DNA of 64,000 bases from CAZSAK01 sp964605155 (lineage in GTDB: Bacteria; Pseudomonadota; Gammaproteobacteria; SZUA-140), in assembly GCA_964605155.1 (NCBI GenBank), contig CAZSAK010000002.1, positions 62,001-126,000 of the forward strand. The letters are read 5' to 3'. The notes beneath the pieces are model-generated. The model was given only the letters and a program-made list of their open reading frames with translations. It ran no database searches and was not told where the DNA came from. Below are positions 25,247 to 33,890 of the stretch, in pieces. A program made the position numbers and the translations under genes. The first letter of the stretch is position 1. The number at the start of each line of letters is the position of its first letter.

Positions 25247-26001
25247 TAATACAGCCTGAGCGGCTTGAAATGCTGTCTGAACTTGCGGTCTATGAGTTCC
25301 GCCAGATATTTCAGAAACACCGTACCCATCTCAGCCTGAAACCGGTCCGCCTCATAACTCCCGATGGCAATCATGCCCAACGGCAAACCGGTTGTATTGG
25401 ACGGCCCCTGCGCCGCAAGCGGCAACAACGCCGCTGAAGCAATGTCATCCGCCTTGTTGCCGAACAGATAATCGAGCTGGTCCTTCTTGAACCTGCCACA
25501 CACCGGTTGCGAATTATCGATCACGTGCCTGAAGATGGAAATGTGATTGTCGTCAGGGGCGACAAATTCCACGTCGAGAAATTCCGTCTGGACAGTGTCC
25601 AGCGAGAGGCGCATGGGATTGGCGAACAACTGAACTGTCACGGCATCGGCGTGAAAGTCCTTTTTCAGGCTGTTACACAATATTTCAAATGTCGCATTCA
25701 GGTCATCGACATCCATCAGACTCAAGGTCAAACGCTGCAATTGCTCGATCAACCCGTCATTATTGCGCGCATTCTGGACCAGTTCCTGAAGTTGGCTGCG
25801 GTAGCGCCGGTTTTGGTCGCGTAATACGTCCACCTGGCGCTCGATCAATGATATGGCGGCGCCCGTTATATGCGGTAATGACAACTCCGCGAGCAGATTG
25901 GTATTGGTGACAAAAAAATCAGGATTACGGCGTAGATAGTCAGCGACCGCCTTTTCATCGATGTTTCCGGCATGAATATCCTGATGCTGCTGAACAGTCA
26001 T
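25246..26001 (-). CDS. DUF484 family protein (GAF-like), YigA-like
   Basis: A 251-residue soluble protein: N-terminal helix with 'VADYLRRNPDFFVTNTNLLAELSLPH' region (18-43), then 'AISLIERQVDVLRDQNRRYRSQL' region, a coiled coil, and a C-terminal GAF-like domain. These proteins always sit between dapF and xerC and have no proven function; a role with XerC or in signal sensing has been proposed from the fold only. It overlaps dapF by four bases and xerC by one or two. Confidence 0.92.
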   Translation of the reverse strand: MTVQQHQDIHAGNIDEKAVADYLRRNPDFFVTNTNLLAELSLPHITGAAISLIERQVDVLRDQNRRYRSQLQELVQNARNNDGLIEQLQRLTLSLMDVDDLNATFEILCNSLKKDFHADAVTVQLFANPMRLSLDTVQTEFLDVEFVAPDDNHISIFRHVIDNSQPVCGRFKKDQLDYLFGNKADDIASAALLPLAAQGPSNTTGLPLGMIAIGSYEADRFQAEMGTVFLKYLAELIDRKFRQHFKPLRLY

Positions 26002-26828
26002 AGTTCGATCTTCCCCTCAAAAACATGGAAAGCGGGACCGGTCATCCGCACCGTTTCCTCACCACCCGACCATTGAACCAGGAGGCTCCCTCCCGGTAAC
26101 TCTACCGATACACTGTCATCCAGCAGGCCCTGACGACGTCCGATGACAGTTGCAGCGCATGCACCGGAACCGCATGCCAGAGTTTCACCCACTCCACGTT
26201 CGTACACGCGCAGCCGGATATGACTCCTGTCAACGACCTGCATAAATCCTACATTGACCCGGCGCGGAAAGCGAGCATGACTTTCAATGACCGGCCCCAA
26301 ACTTGCTACCGGTACATGCTCTATATCTTCCACCTGTAAGACAACATGCGGATTTCCAACAGAAACCACACCGACATCAAATTTCTCTCCAGCGACTTCC
26401 AGTGAATAACTGCTTGATTCTTTTTCCGCAACAAATGGTATTTCCTGCGGAATGAAACGCGGCACACCCATATCGACACTGATCTGGCCGTCGGCTTCGA
26501 TACGCGGATGGATATTGCCGCTGATGGTCCCCACGGTGATATCGGTTTTGCATGTCAACCCTTTATCGTGCACATAGCGTACAAAGCAACGGGCGCCGTT
26601 ACCACACTGCTCAACCTCACCGCCGTCGGCATTAAAGATACGGTAAAAAAAATCCATGCTGCTGTCATGCGCCGGCTCGATAATCAGCACCTGATCGCAG
26701 CCGACCCCGAAGTGGCGATCCGACAGAAACCGGATCTGCCCGGCGGTAATTTTCACGGGATGAGAGACAGCGTCGATGACTATAAAGTCATTGCCGAGGC
26801 CCTGCATTTTGGTGAAGTTCAGTAACAT
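25998..26828 (-). CDS. dapF: diaminopimelate epimerase
   Basis: A 276-residue PLP-independent racemase converting LL- to meso-diaminopimelate for lysine and peptidoglycan. The two-base catalytic cysteines are in 'VEQCGNGARCFVRYV' (first half) and 'LACGSGACAATVIG' (second half). The N-terminus 'MLLNFTKMQGLGNDFIVID' is the family standard, so the ATG is secure. First gene of the dapF-DUF484-xerC-fkbM set, all tightly packed on the minus strand. Confidence 0.98.
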   Translation of the reverse strand: MLLNFTKMQGLGNDFIVIDAVSHPVKITAGQIRFLSDRHFGVGCDQVLIIEPAHDSSMDFFYRIFNADGGEVEQCGNGARCFVRYVHDKGLTCKTDITVGTISGNIHPRIEADGQISVDMGVPRFIPQEIPFVAEKESSSYSLEVAGEKFDVGVVSVGNPHVVLQVEDIEHVPVASLGPVIESHARFPRRVNVGFMQVVDRSHIRLRVYERGVGETLACGSGACAATVIGRRQGLLDDSVSVELPGGSLLVQWSGGEETVRMTGPAFHVFEGKIEL

Positions 26829-26929
26829 TTCCGGGTCAAAGGTATAAACGGTTCACTATCATAATCCAAATCCGGAGACAGCCTAAAGACATGCAGGCGA
26901 ACAAACCTTGGCCACATTTCGCCTGATAA

Positions 26930-27832
26930 TCATTCCAGTTTCAACTCAACGGGTTGAACAACCTGGTAGTCTGTCTCAGGCTGCAGTGTGACATGGTCGA
27001 TGGCATAGCGTTCATGCAGCAGGTCACGCTGTGCGTCGAGGATATCCTCCCATCGTGCCATGTCGGTCACGACGACATGCGCCGAGAGCGCCACCATACC
27101 TGATGACAGGGTCCAGATGTGCAGGTCATGGATGGATTTGACGCCATTTACCGTCGCCATCGCATGCCCGACTTCTGGCAAATCGATGTAGCGAGGGACA
27201 CCTTCCATGATCACATGGATAACTTCCCGCAACAGATTGATGCTGGCGGACAGTATCAGTAAGCAGATCAGCAGCGACAGGATGGGGTCGATAGGCATCC
27301 ATCCGGTAAAATAGATGACCACGCCTGCGACCAGTGCCGCTACGGAACCCAGCAGGTCACCCATCACATGCAGCAGGGCAGCGCGGGTGTTCAGCGTCTT
27401 CTCACCGCGATGCAGGATCATGGCTATGATGACATTGATCACCAGCCCGATGGTTGCGATCACCATGACTGTGCCACCCATTACCGGCGGCGGATCGCGC
27501 AATCTTTCGATCGCGAAATAGCCGATGCCAAGCACGATCGCGATCATAAACAGCCCGTTGACCAGAGCAGCAATGATCTCGGCACGTACCAGCCCGTATG
27601 AATGGCGTGAGGAAGCAGGTTGTTTAGCCACCCACGCGGCAAATGCCGCCAGACCAAGCGCCGTGGAGTCTGTCAGCATATGTCCGGCATCCCCCAACAA
27701 GGCAAGTGAAGAGGATATCCAGCCGCCAATCGCCTCTATGATTGCAAATCCTACGGTGACGGCCAGACTCCACAGCAGGCTGTTACCAGAGGGACGTGTG
27801 TGCTTGTGCTGGCCGTGTTGACTTGCGTTCAT
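26930..27832 (-). CDS. cation diffusion facilitator (CzcD/ZitB-like) metal exporter
   Basis: A 300-residue proton-driven exporter of Zn2+/Cd2+/Co2+. The N-terminus is His-rich ('HGQHKHTR'), followed by six membrane helices; the transport site is formed by 'LGDAGHMLTDSTAL' (helix II) and 'LLHVMGDLLGSVAAL' (helix V), the HxxxD pairs of zinc transporters. The cytoplasmic C-terminal domain (about 215-295) includes 'SIHDLHIWTLSSGMVALSAHV'. The start is uncertain: ATG at 27832 is used, but 27841 and a GTG at 27880 are in frame and none has a good ribosome binding site. Confidence 0.93.
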   Translation of the reverse strand: MNASQHGQHKHTRPSGNSLLWSLAVTVGFAIIEAIGGWISSSLALLGDAGHMLTDSTALGLAAFAAWVAKQPASSRHSYGLVRAEIIAALVNGLFMIAIVLGIGYFAIERLRDPPPVMGGTVMVIATIGLVINVIIAMILHRGEKTLNTRAALLHVMGDLLGSVAALVAGVVIYFTGWMPIDPILSLLICLLILSASINLLREVIHVIMEGVPRYIDLPEVGHAMATVNGVKSIHDLHIWTLSSGMVALSAHVVVTDMARWEDILDAQRDLLHERYAIDHVTLQPETDYQVVQPVELKLE

Positions 27833-27946
27833 GAAAGTCATATTAAAGGATATATACCCGGATGGTATAGACGTACTCACAACGGTCGATGATTCGTCCA
27901 GTAGATCTACTCGAACAAGGTTTATTTAGTTACGGAGTATTCACGC

Positions 27947-28342
27947 ATGACAAACTTTACCAAGACGCAACTCAATGACTTCAGGAAATGTCTCAATGAC
28001 CGTGAGGGGAAATTGCGCGATGAGATACGTGAGGAGTTACTGCGCTCTGACGAGGAGCGCTATATCGATCTCGCGGGTCGTGTGCACGATGCCGGTGAGG
28101 AGTCGGTCGCCGATTTGCTTACCGATCTGAACATCGCGACCATCGACAGACAAGTCAACGAAATCAGGCAGATCGAGGCCGCCCTGATGAGAATGGCCGA
28201 CGGCACATATGGCGTCTGTGTCGATTGCGGGAACACGATCGATATCGAACGATTACAAAACATACCGTCTGCCGCACGCTGCACGCGATGCCAGTCACAA
28301 CACGAGACAAACTACGCCCATGAAGGGACACCCACCCTTTGA
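27947..28342 (+). CDS. DksA/TraR family C4 zinc-finger protein
   Basis: A 131-residue protein with a long helical hairpin (about 5-88) and a C-terminal C4 zinc finger ('GVCVDCGNTIDIERL', 'AARCTRCQ'). DksA-type proteins bind the RNA polymerase secondary channel. True DksA (about 150 residues) has acidic coiled-coil tip residues DxxDxA; the matching place here reads 'DLAGRVHDAGEES', so it is probably a DksA paralogue rather than DksA itself. GGAG precedes the ATG. It converges on ppa with 25 bases between stops. Confidence 0.9.
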   Translation: MTNFTKTQLNDFRKCLNDREGKLRDEIREELLRSDEERYIDLAGRVHDAGEESVADLLTDLNIATIDRQVNEIRQIEAALMRMADGTYGVCVDCGNTIDIERLQNIPSAARCTRCQSQHETNYAHEGTPTL

Positions 28343-28367
28343 AGGTATACCATCGTAAACCAAACGG

Positions 28368-28916
28368 TTAAAAATATGGTTTTTTGGGAGATTTGTTAAA
28401 ACGATCCACACTGGCCATAATCTCGGCCTTGGCATCGTCAGGACCGCTCCAGCCTTCCACCTTGACCCATTTGCTCGGCTCAAGGTCCTTGTAGTGTTGA
28501 AAAAAATGCGAGATCTGCGCCAGCAGGCTTCCCGGCAGATCGTCCGGTGTGTCGACCTCTTTATATTCATTACTGAGCTTGTTGAGCGGAACGGCGATCA
28601 CCTTGGCATCGTTGCCGGCCTCGTCGGTCATTTTGAGCACCCCGACGGGACGGCAGCGAATCACCGAACCGCTGATCAGCGGAACGGGGGTCGGTACCAG
28701 CACATCGACCGGGTCACCGTCCTCTGACAGGCTGTGTGGCACGTAACCATAATTACAGGGATAGAACATCGCGGTTGACATAAAGCGGTCGACAAACATG
28801 GCGCCGGTATCCTTGTCCACCTCGTATTTCACCGGGTCGCTGTGAGAGGGGATTTCGATGATGACATTGATCTCATCAGGTATATTGGCACCGGGATCGA
28901 CCCTGTCCAGATTCAT
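28368..28916 (-). CDS. ppa: inorganic pyrophosphatase, family I
   Basis: A 182-residue soluble enzyme hydrolysing PPi to phosphate, using Mg2+. The signature 'EDGDPVDVLV' with its metal-binding aspartates is at about 65-74, and 'YPCNYGYVPHSL' and 'KVEGWSGPDDAKAEI' are typical of bacterial hexameric forms. AAAGGAG stands before the ATG. It is divergent from hppA, which encodes the membrane pyrophosphatase, so the cell can either waste or conserve PPi energy. Confidence 0.97.
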   Translation of the reverse strand: MNLDRVDPGANIPDEINVIIEIPSHSDPVKYEVDKDTGAMFVDRFMSTAMFYPCNYGYVPHSLSEDGDPVDVLVPTPVPLISGSVIRCRPVGVLKMTDEAGNDAKVIAVPLNKLSNEYKEVDTPDDLPGSLLAQISHFFQHYKDLEPSKWVKVEGWSGPDDAKAEIMASVDRFNKSPKKPYF

Positions 28917-29157
28917 GGCCTTACTCCTTTTACGGGATAACTGGCGGAATTATACAGCAAACCTCTTTTTCTTGCGGCCAGCGGACCACCGGACGTGCCG
29001 CGTCTTACTATATATACCATTGCACCGTAAAGACTTTTCAAATATGCTGGCACCTCGCCGGTGAGTACACCATCCATGCCCGTCATAACTCCGTAACATG
29101 GATCCTGTGTGTACGGTGGTACCGTAACTCGAATATTTTAATAAGGTAGGGGGAACC

Positions 29158-31164
29158 ATGAGTATCACTCATCTGATACCGCCGATTCTGGGTGGTGTGG
29201 GCCTGTATGCGGCCTTTTATATCTATAAGCTTGTCAAACAATATCCGGGCGGTGAAGGCAAGATCGCCGAGATCGCCGAGGCCATCCATCTCGGGGCGAT
29301 GGTATTCATCAAACGCGAATATTCCATGCTGAGCATCTTCGTAGTAGTTGTAGCGATCCTGCTGGCCGTCTCTCTCGGCGCCGGCACCACATTTGCCTTC
29401 GTGGTGGGGGCGTTAAGCTCCGCCATCGCGGGTTATATCGGTATGTATACTGCAACCCATGCCAATGTACGCACTACCGTCGCCGCCCATGACAAGGGCG
29501 CACCCGAGGCGCTGACCGTGGCCTTTTTCGGCGGCTCGATCATGGGCCTGACCGTAGCATCGATGGGATTACTGGGCCTCGGAGTCCTTTACCTGATTTT
29601 TGGAGGTGACCCGGAAACCTCGCAGGCCATACACGGCTTCGGAATGGGGGCATCAAGTGTGGCATTGTTCTCACGTGTCGGTGGCGGAATCTTCACCAAG
29701 AGCGCGGACGTCGGCGCCGATCTGGTCGGTAAGGTCGAAGCCGGCATCCCGGAGGATGATCCGCGCAACCCCGGAGTCATCGCCGATAATGTCGGCGATA
29801 ACGTCGGTGACGTTGCAGGTATGGGTTCCGATATCTTTGAATCCTATTGCGGCGCCATGATCGCGACCATCGCGATGGCCTCCACCGCCAAGCTGGAGGT
29901 CATTTCACAACTGGGCCTGCGTTCCAGCATGATGTTCCTGCCGCTAGGGCTGGCATCCACCGGCCTCATCTGTTCGGTGTTGGGTATCTTGCTGGTGCGG
30001 AAGTATTCAACCAGATCCCCGGAGGTTGCCCTGCGGATAGGTACCATCGGCGCATCGATCATGTTTGGTATCGCAGCCCTGGTCGTCATCTGGCTGGCCG
30101 GCATCAGCATCAGCGTCTGGGGCGCTGTCATAGCGGGTGCCATCGGCGGTATCATCATCGGTCTGGTGACCGAGTATTACACCGGAGGGGCACCGGTCAG
30201 GCATCTGGCCAAGTCAGGTGAAACCGGTCCGGCTACCGTGATGATCACTGGTCTTGCGACCGGTATGCGCTCTGTTGTGATACCTGTCTTGACCATCGCA
30301 GCCATAATCTATGTCGCCACTCAGTTGTGCGGCTTGTACGGTGTAGGTATTGCAGCTGTCGGCATGCTGGCGACGGTTGGTATCACCATGGCGATCGATG
30401 CCTACGGGCCTGTTGCTGATAATGCAGGCGGGATAGCAGAAATGGGCGAACTCGGCGAGGACACCCGCAAGATCACCGACTCGCTCGATGAATTGGGTAA
30501 TACCACTGCGGCCATCGGTAAGGGCTTTGCCATCGGCGCCGCGGCACTGGCCGCGCTGGCCATCATCACCGCCTTCGTGCAGGATGTGACGAAGCACGTG
30601 CCCGATTTTAACCTGGAGTTGGGTAATCCTACTGTCCTGGTAGGCATGTTTATCGGTATATTGTTCCCGTTCCTGGTGTCATCGATCACCATGACGGCGG
30701 TCGGTGATGCGGCCTTCGATATGATCCAGGAGATACGCCGGCAATTCCGCGAAATTCCCGGACTCCTCGAGGGTAATGCCAAGCCCGATAACGCGCGCTG
30801 CGTTGATATCGCGACCAAGGCCGCGCTGAAAAAAATGATCCTGCCGGGTGTATTGGCGGTCAGTGCCCCGGTGATAGTCGGCTTTGGTATCAGTGCGCAA
30901 GCTTTGGGTGGCATGCTGGGCGGCGCCTTGCTCGGCGGTGTACTACTGGCATTGATGATGTCCAATGCCGGTGGCGCCTGGGATAATGCCAAAAAATATA
31001 TCGAAAAGGGCAACCTGGGCGGTAAAGGTTCTGATGTGCACAAGGCCGCAGTCGTCGGCGATACGGTCGGTGACCCCTTCAAGGACACCTCCGGTCCCTC
31101 GATGAACATCCTGATCAATGTCCTCGCCATTGTCAGCCTGGTGATCGCGCCCCTGCTGCACTGA
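29158..31164 (+). CDS. hppA: membrane-bound ion-pumping pyrophosphatase, K+-dependent type
   Basis: A 668-residue membrane protein with about 16 helices that couples PPi hydrolysis to H+ (or Na+) pumping. The catalytic loops are 'DVGADLVGKVEAGIPEDDPR' (about 182-201), 'NVGDNVGDVAGMGSDIFESY' and near the C-terminus 'DNAKKYIEKG' and 'GDTVGDPFKDTSGPSMN'. In 'GNTTAAIGKG' Ala451 and Gly454 occupy the positions that are Lys and Thr in K+-independent enzymes, so this one should need K+. Whether H+ or Na+ is pumped cannot be told by eye. AGGGGG lies before the ATG; pfp converges on it across a shared terminator. Confidence 0.97.
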   Translation: MSITHLIPPILGGVGLYAAFYIYKLVKQYPGGEGKIAEIAEAIHLGAMVFIKREYSMLSIFVVVVAILLAVSLGAGTTFAFVVGALSSAIAGYIGMYTATHANVRTTVAAHDKGAPEALTVAFFGGSIMGLTVASMGLLGLGVLYLIFGGDPETSQAIHGFGMGASSVALFSRVGGGIFTKSADVGADLVGKVEAGIPEDDPRNPGVIADNVGDNVGDVAGMGSDIFESYCGAMIATIAMASTAKLEVISQLGLRSSMMFLPLGLASTGLICSVLGILLVRKYSTRSPEVALRIGTIGASIMFGIAALVVIWLAGISISVWGAVIAGAIGGIIIGLVTEYYTGGAPVRHLAKSGETGPATVMITGLATGMRSVVIPVLTIAAIIYVATQLCGLYGVGIAAVGMLATVGITMAIDAYGPVADNAGGIAEMGELGEDTRKITDSLDELGNTTAAIGKGFAIGAAALAALAIITAFVQDVTKHVPDFNLELGNPTVLVGMFIGILFPFLVSSITMTAVGDAAFDMIQEIRRQFREIPGLLEGNAKPDNARCVDIATKAALKKMILPGVLAVSAPVIVGFGISAQALGGMLGGALLGGVLLALMMSNAGGAWDNAKKYIEKGNLGGKGSDVHKAAVVGDTVGDPFKDTSGPSMNILINVLAIVSLVIAPLLH

Positions 31165-31178
31165 CCACCGGATTCACA

Positions 31179-31216
31179 CCAGCAAAAAGGGGCTCATCGG
31201 GGCACCTTTTTGCTGG
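31179..31216. terminator. shared hairpin terminator between converging hppA and pfp
   Basis: A perfect 12-base stem, CCAGCAAAAAGG/CCTTTTTGCTGG, with a 14-base loop. The A5/T5 run lies inside the stem, so the structure can work in either direction. It sits 15 bases after the hppA stop and 18 before the pfp stop. Confidence 0.75.
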
Positions 31217-31234
31217 AATACGCGAACGAGCTGA

Positions 31235-32500
31235 TTACTTCAGCTCGAAGTCCGTCTTGAGGCGCTTTCTGACTGCCTTGTTCTTAAGACGCACGTATTT
31301 CGGCAGGCCTTTTTTATAGGGGGGATAATCCTCACCCTTGATCAATGGTTCGAGATAGGTACGGCATTTCTTGGTGATGCCGAAGCCGTCCTTGCTGATG
31401 AAATTCTCCGGCATCATCTTTTCGACATTGGCAACCTTGTCAAGGGACGCCTTGCCGACCTTCCAGCGATAGGGGTTATTGGAGGTGCGGTCGATGGTTG
31501 GCATAATGGAGTTGTGTCCCTTCACCGCCAGCGTAACCGCGGCCTTGCCCATCGCGTAGGCCTGTTCGGCATCGGTCCTGGAGGCGATGTGACGCGCCGC
31601 GCGCTGTAAATAATCCGCCACGCCCCAGTGATACTTAAGGCCCAGCCCGTCCTTGACAATGTTGGCCACCACCGGCGCCACGCCGCCCAACTGGGCGTGA
31701 CCGAAGGCGTCCCGCAGACCCTGATCGGACAGGAATTTACCATCCGGTCCCTTGACACCCTCCGAGACCACGACGGAACAATAGCCGTGTTTCTTCACCA
31801 GCTCGTCGACCTTTGTAAGGAATTTATCCCGATCGAAGGGTACCTCGGGAAACAGGATGACTACCGGGAGCGGGCAATCTTCGGTCGATGCAAGGCCTCC
31901 CGCCGCGGCGATCCAGCCTGCATGACGGCCCATCACCTCCAGCACAAAGACCTTGGTCGAGGTTTTGGCCATCGAGGCGACATCGAAGGTGGCCTCGAGT
32001 GTCGAGACCGCGATGTATTTTGCGACCGAGCCGAATCCCGGACAGTTATCCGTGATCGGCAGATCATTGTCGACGGTCTTGGGGATATGGATCGCCTGGA
32101 TCGGATAACCCATGGTCTCCGAGAGTTGCGAGACCTTGAGACAGGTATCCGCCGAGTCACCGCCGCCGTTGTAGAAAAAATATCCGATATTATGTGCCTC
32201 AAAGACCTCAATCAGGCGCTCGTATTCGCGCCGGTTTTCCTCCAGGCCCTTTAACTTGTACCGGCAAGAGCCGAAAGCACCGGAAGGGGTGTATCGCAAG
32301 GCGGCGATATCCCTCGTGGTCTCCTTGCTGGTATCAATCAGATCCTCGGTCAGTGCACCGATGATGCCGTTCCTGCCGGCGTAAACCTTATCGATGTGTT
32401 TCTTGTGCTTGCGTGCCGTTTCAATCACACCACAGGCTGAGGCATTAATTACCGCAGTAACGCCACCTGACTGGGCATAAAAGGCATTTTTTTTTGTCAT
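31235..32500 (-). CDS. pfp: pyrophosphate-dependent 6-phosphofructokinase
   Basis: A 421-residue PFK-family enzyme. ATG 32500 is chosen for GGGAGG upstream and because it begins the first strand ('KKNAFYAQSGGVTAVINAS'). The donor is read from two positions: Asp115 in 'NGGGDSADT' and Lys141 in 'IPKTVDNDLP'. ATP enzymes have Gly at both, PPi enzymes have Asp and Lys. The reaction is reversible, so it can serve glycolysis, gluconeogenesis, or the sedoheptulose bisphosphate steps of the Calvin or RuMP cycles, as shown for methanotroph relatives. There pfp also neighbours hppA, the source or sink of PPi. Confidence 0.94.
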   Translation of the reverse strand: MTKKNAFYAQSGGVTAVINASACGVIETARKHKKHIDKVYAGRNGIIGALTEDLIDTSKETTRDIAALRYTPSGAFGSCRYKLKGLEENRREYERLIEVFEAHNIGYFFYNGGGDSADTCLKVSQLSETMGYPIQAIHIPKTVDNDLPITDNCPGFGSVAKYIAVSTLEATFDVASMAKTSTKVFVLEVMGRHAGWIAAAGGLASTEDCPLPVVILFPEVPFDRDKFLTKVDELVKKHGYCSVVVSEGVKGPDGKFLSDQGLRDAFGHAQLGGVAPVVANIVKDGLGLKYHWGVADYLQRAARHIASRTDAEQAYAMGKAAVTLAVKGHNSIMPTIDRTSNNPYRWKVGKASLDKVANVEKMMPENFISKDGFGITKKCRTYLEPLIKGEDYPPYKKGLPKYVRLKNKAVRKRLKTDFELK

Positions 32501-32655
32501 CTGGACCTCCCTCTGATAGGCGGGCAAAAAACCTGCATGGCCGGATTTTGTATCTTATTGAAAATACTCTTTTCAATAACCAGAAAAAACGTTATAAGCA
32601 TACGACAGAATTTTGGGGCTTCCATGATAACCGTATTGACTCATGTATAACAGTC

Positions 32656-32683
32656 GGCGTAGGCTTCAGCCCCGCCTACCGGG
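32656..32683. repeat. REP-like short inverted repeat
   Basis: CGGCGTAGGC and GCCTACCGG face each other around TTCAGCCCC, with one bulged base. It resembles extragenic palindromes scattered in gammaproteobacterial genomes; no second copy was noticed in this window. It lies in the 298-base space between pfp and adk, which otherwise holds only AT-rich sequence. Confidence 0.4.
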
Positions 32684-32798
32684 AGGAGATATCCAGCAAG
32701 CTGTAGAAATGCGAAATCTGGATTTATGCTTTTGTTTTAACTGAAATTATAACAAGAGTGAGTATTCATCTAAAGAACATACGGAGTAGACATTGGCA

Positions 32799-33785
32799 AT
32801 GAGGATTGTATTACTGGGAGCCCCGGGTTCGGGCAAGGGCACACAGGCCAAGAAGCTGACCGATAAATACCATGTTCCACAGATCTCGACCGGCGATCTG
32901 CTGCGCGCAGCTGTCAAGGCCGGCACACTGCTCGGTCTGCAGGCCAAGGCCGCCATGGATGCAGGACGGCTGGTTTCCGATGAGATCGTACTCGGCATGA
33001 TCAAGGAACGCCTGTCACAGGCGGATGCCCAGAAAGGATTTATCCTCGACGGTTTCCCACGCAATCTGGCCCAGGCCGAGGCCCTCGACAACCTGCTGGT
33101 AAAGTTAAAGCAACCATTACAGGCTGCGGTACTGATCGAGGTGGATCTCGATACCCTGATACAACGCATGACCGGCCGGCGTACCTGTGAGTCCTGCGGC
33201 CAGATGTATAACATCTATACTACGCCATCGAAGCTCGACGACCGTTGTGATAAATGTGGCGGAAACCTGCGTCACCGCGCCGATGACAATGAAGAAACCA
33301 TCGGCAACCGCCTGCGGGTCTACGAAGGACAGACCGCACCCCTGATCGACTACTATCGCGATCAGGGGATACTAAGAACGGTGCAGGGCAGCGGTGATAT
33401 AACGGATATCCACAAGGCCATCGTCAAGATCGTCAGCAACCTGCCGGACAGGACCGTACAGGCGGCCAAGACCGGCGCAGCCGTTGAAGCTGACGCGGAG
33501 GCAAGGCCTGCAACGGTAAAGAAAAAGGCGGCTAGCGCTAAACAGAAAGTGACAGCGAAAAAGCCCGCGGCCGGGAAAAAGTCAGCACAGAAGAAAAAGA
33601 CTGCCAAGAAAGCCGTAACCAAGAAAAAGTCCACAACAAAAAAGAAATCAGCACGAAAGAAACCTGTCAAAAAGAAAACTGTTAAAAAGAAGAAGCCTGC
33701 CGTAAAGAAAAAGGTCACCCGTAAAAAGGCCACCAAAAAGAGGGCCACCAAAAAATCCACTTTGCGGCCAAGCAGAAAAAAATAA
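32799..33785 (+). CDS. adk: adenylate kinase with histone-H1-like lysine-rich tail
   Basis: A 328-residue protein. Residues 1-217 are a complete adenylate kinase (AMP + ATP to 2 ADP): P-loop 'GAPGSGKGT' (7-15), AMP site 'STGDLLRA', 'DGFPRNLAQA', and a zinc-type LID with Cys130, 133, 150 and 153. From about 218 the chain continues into a tail in which roughly half of the last 88 residues are Lys or Arg, mixed with Ala, Thr, Pro and Ser, as in histone H1-like bacterial proteins. ATG 32799 is used; a TTG six bases upstream is also possible and has better GGAG spacing. The tail may bind nucleic acid or polyphosphate. Confidence 0.95.
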   Translation: MRIVLLGAPGSGKGTQAKKLTDKYHVPQISTGDLLRAAVKAGTLLGLQAKAAMDAGRLVSDEIVLGMIKERLSQADAQKGFILDGFPRNLAQAEALDNLLVKLKQPLQAAVLIEVDLDTLIQRMTGRRTCESCGQMYNIYTTPSKLDDRCDKCGGNLRHRADDNEETIGNRLRVYEGQTAPLIDYYRDQGILRTVQGSGDITDIHKAIVKIVSNLPDRTVQAAKTGAAVEADAEARPATVKKKAASAKQKVTAKKPAAGKKSAQKKKTAKKAVTKKKSTTKKKSARKKPVKKKTVKKKKPAVKKKVTRKKATKKRATKKSTLRPSRKK

Positions 33786-33890
33786 TCGGTTGCGGCACAA
33801 GCGTGTGTCTGTGAGCGGCGTCAGGAGGTCAACATATTCAATTCAGCCACACATGACCGGCTTGCATATATATTTGATGGATGAACAACC

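Noticed and set aside
30402..31130. 242-residue minus-strand frame inside hppA
   Set aside because: hppA is complete and highly conserved on the other strand; the frame has no family features.
33362..33760. Minus-strand frame coding a Phe/Leu-rich, membrane-like protein of 132 residues
   Set aside because: It is the complement of the Lys-rich adk tail: AAA/AAG codons read as TTT/CTT. The hydrophobicity is an artefact.
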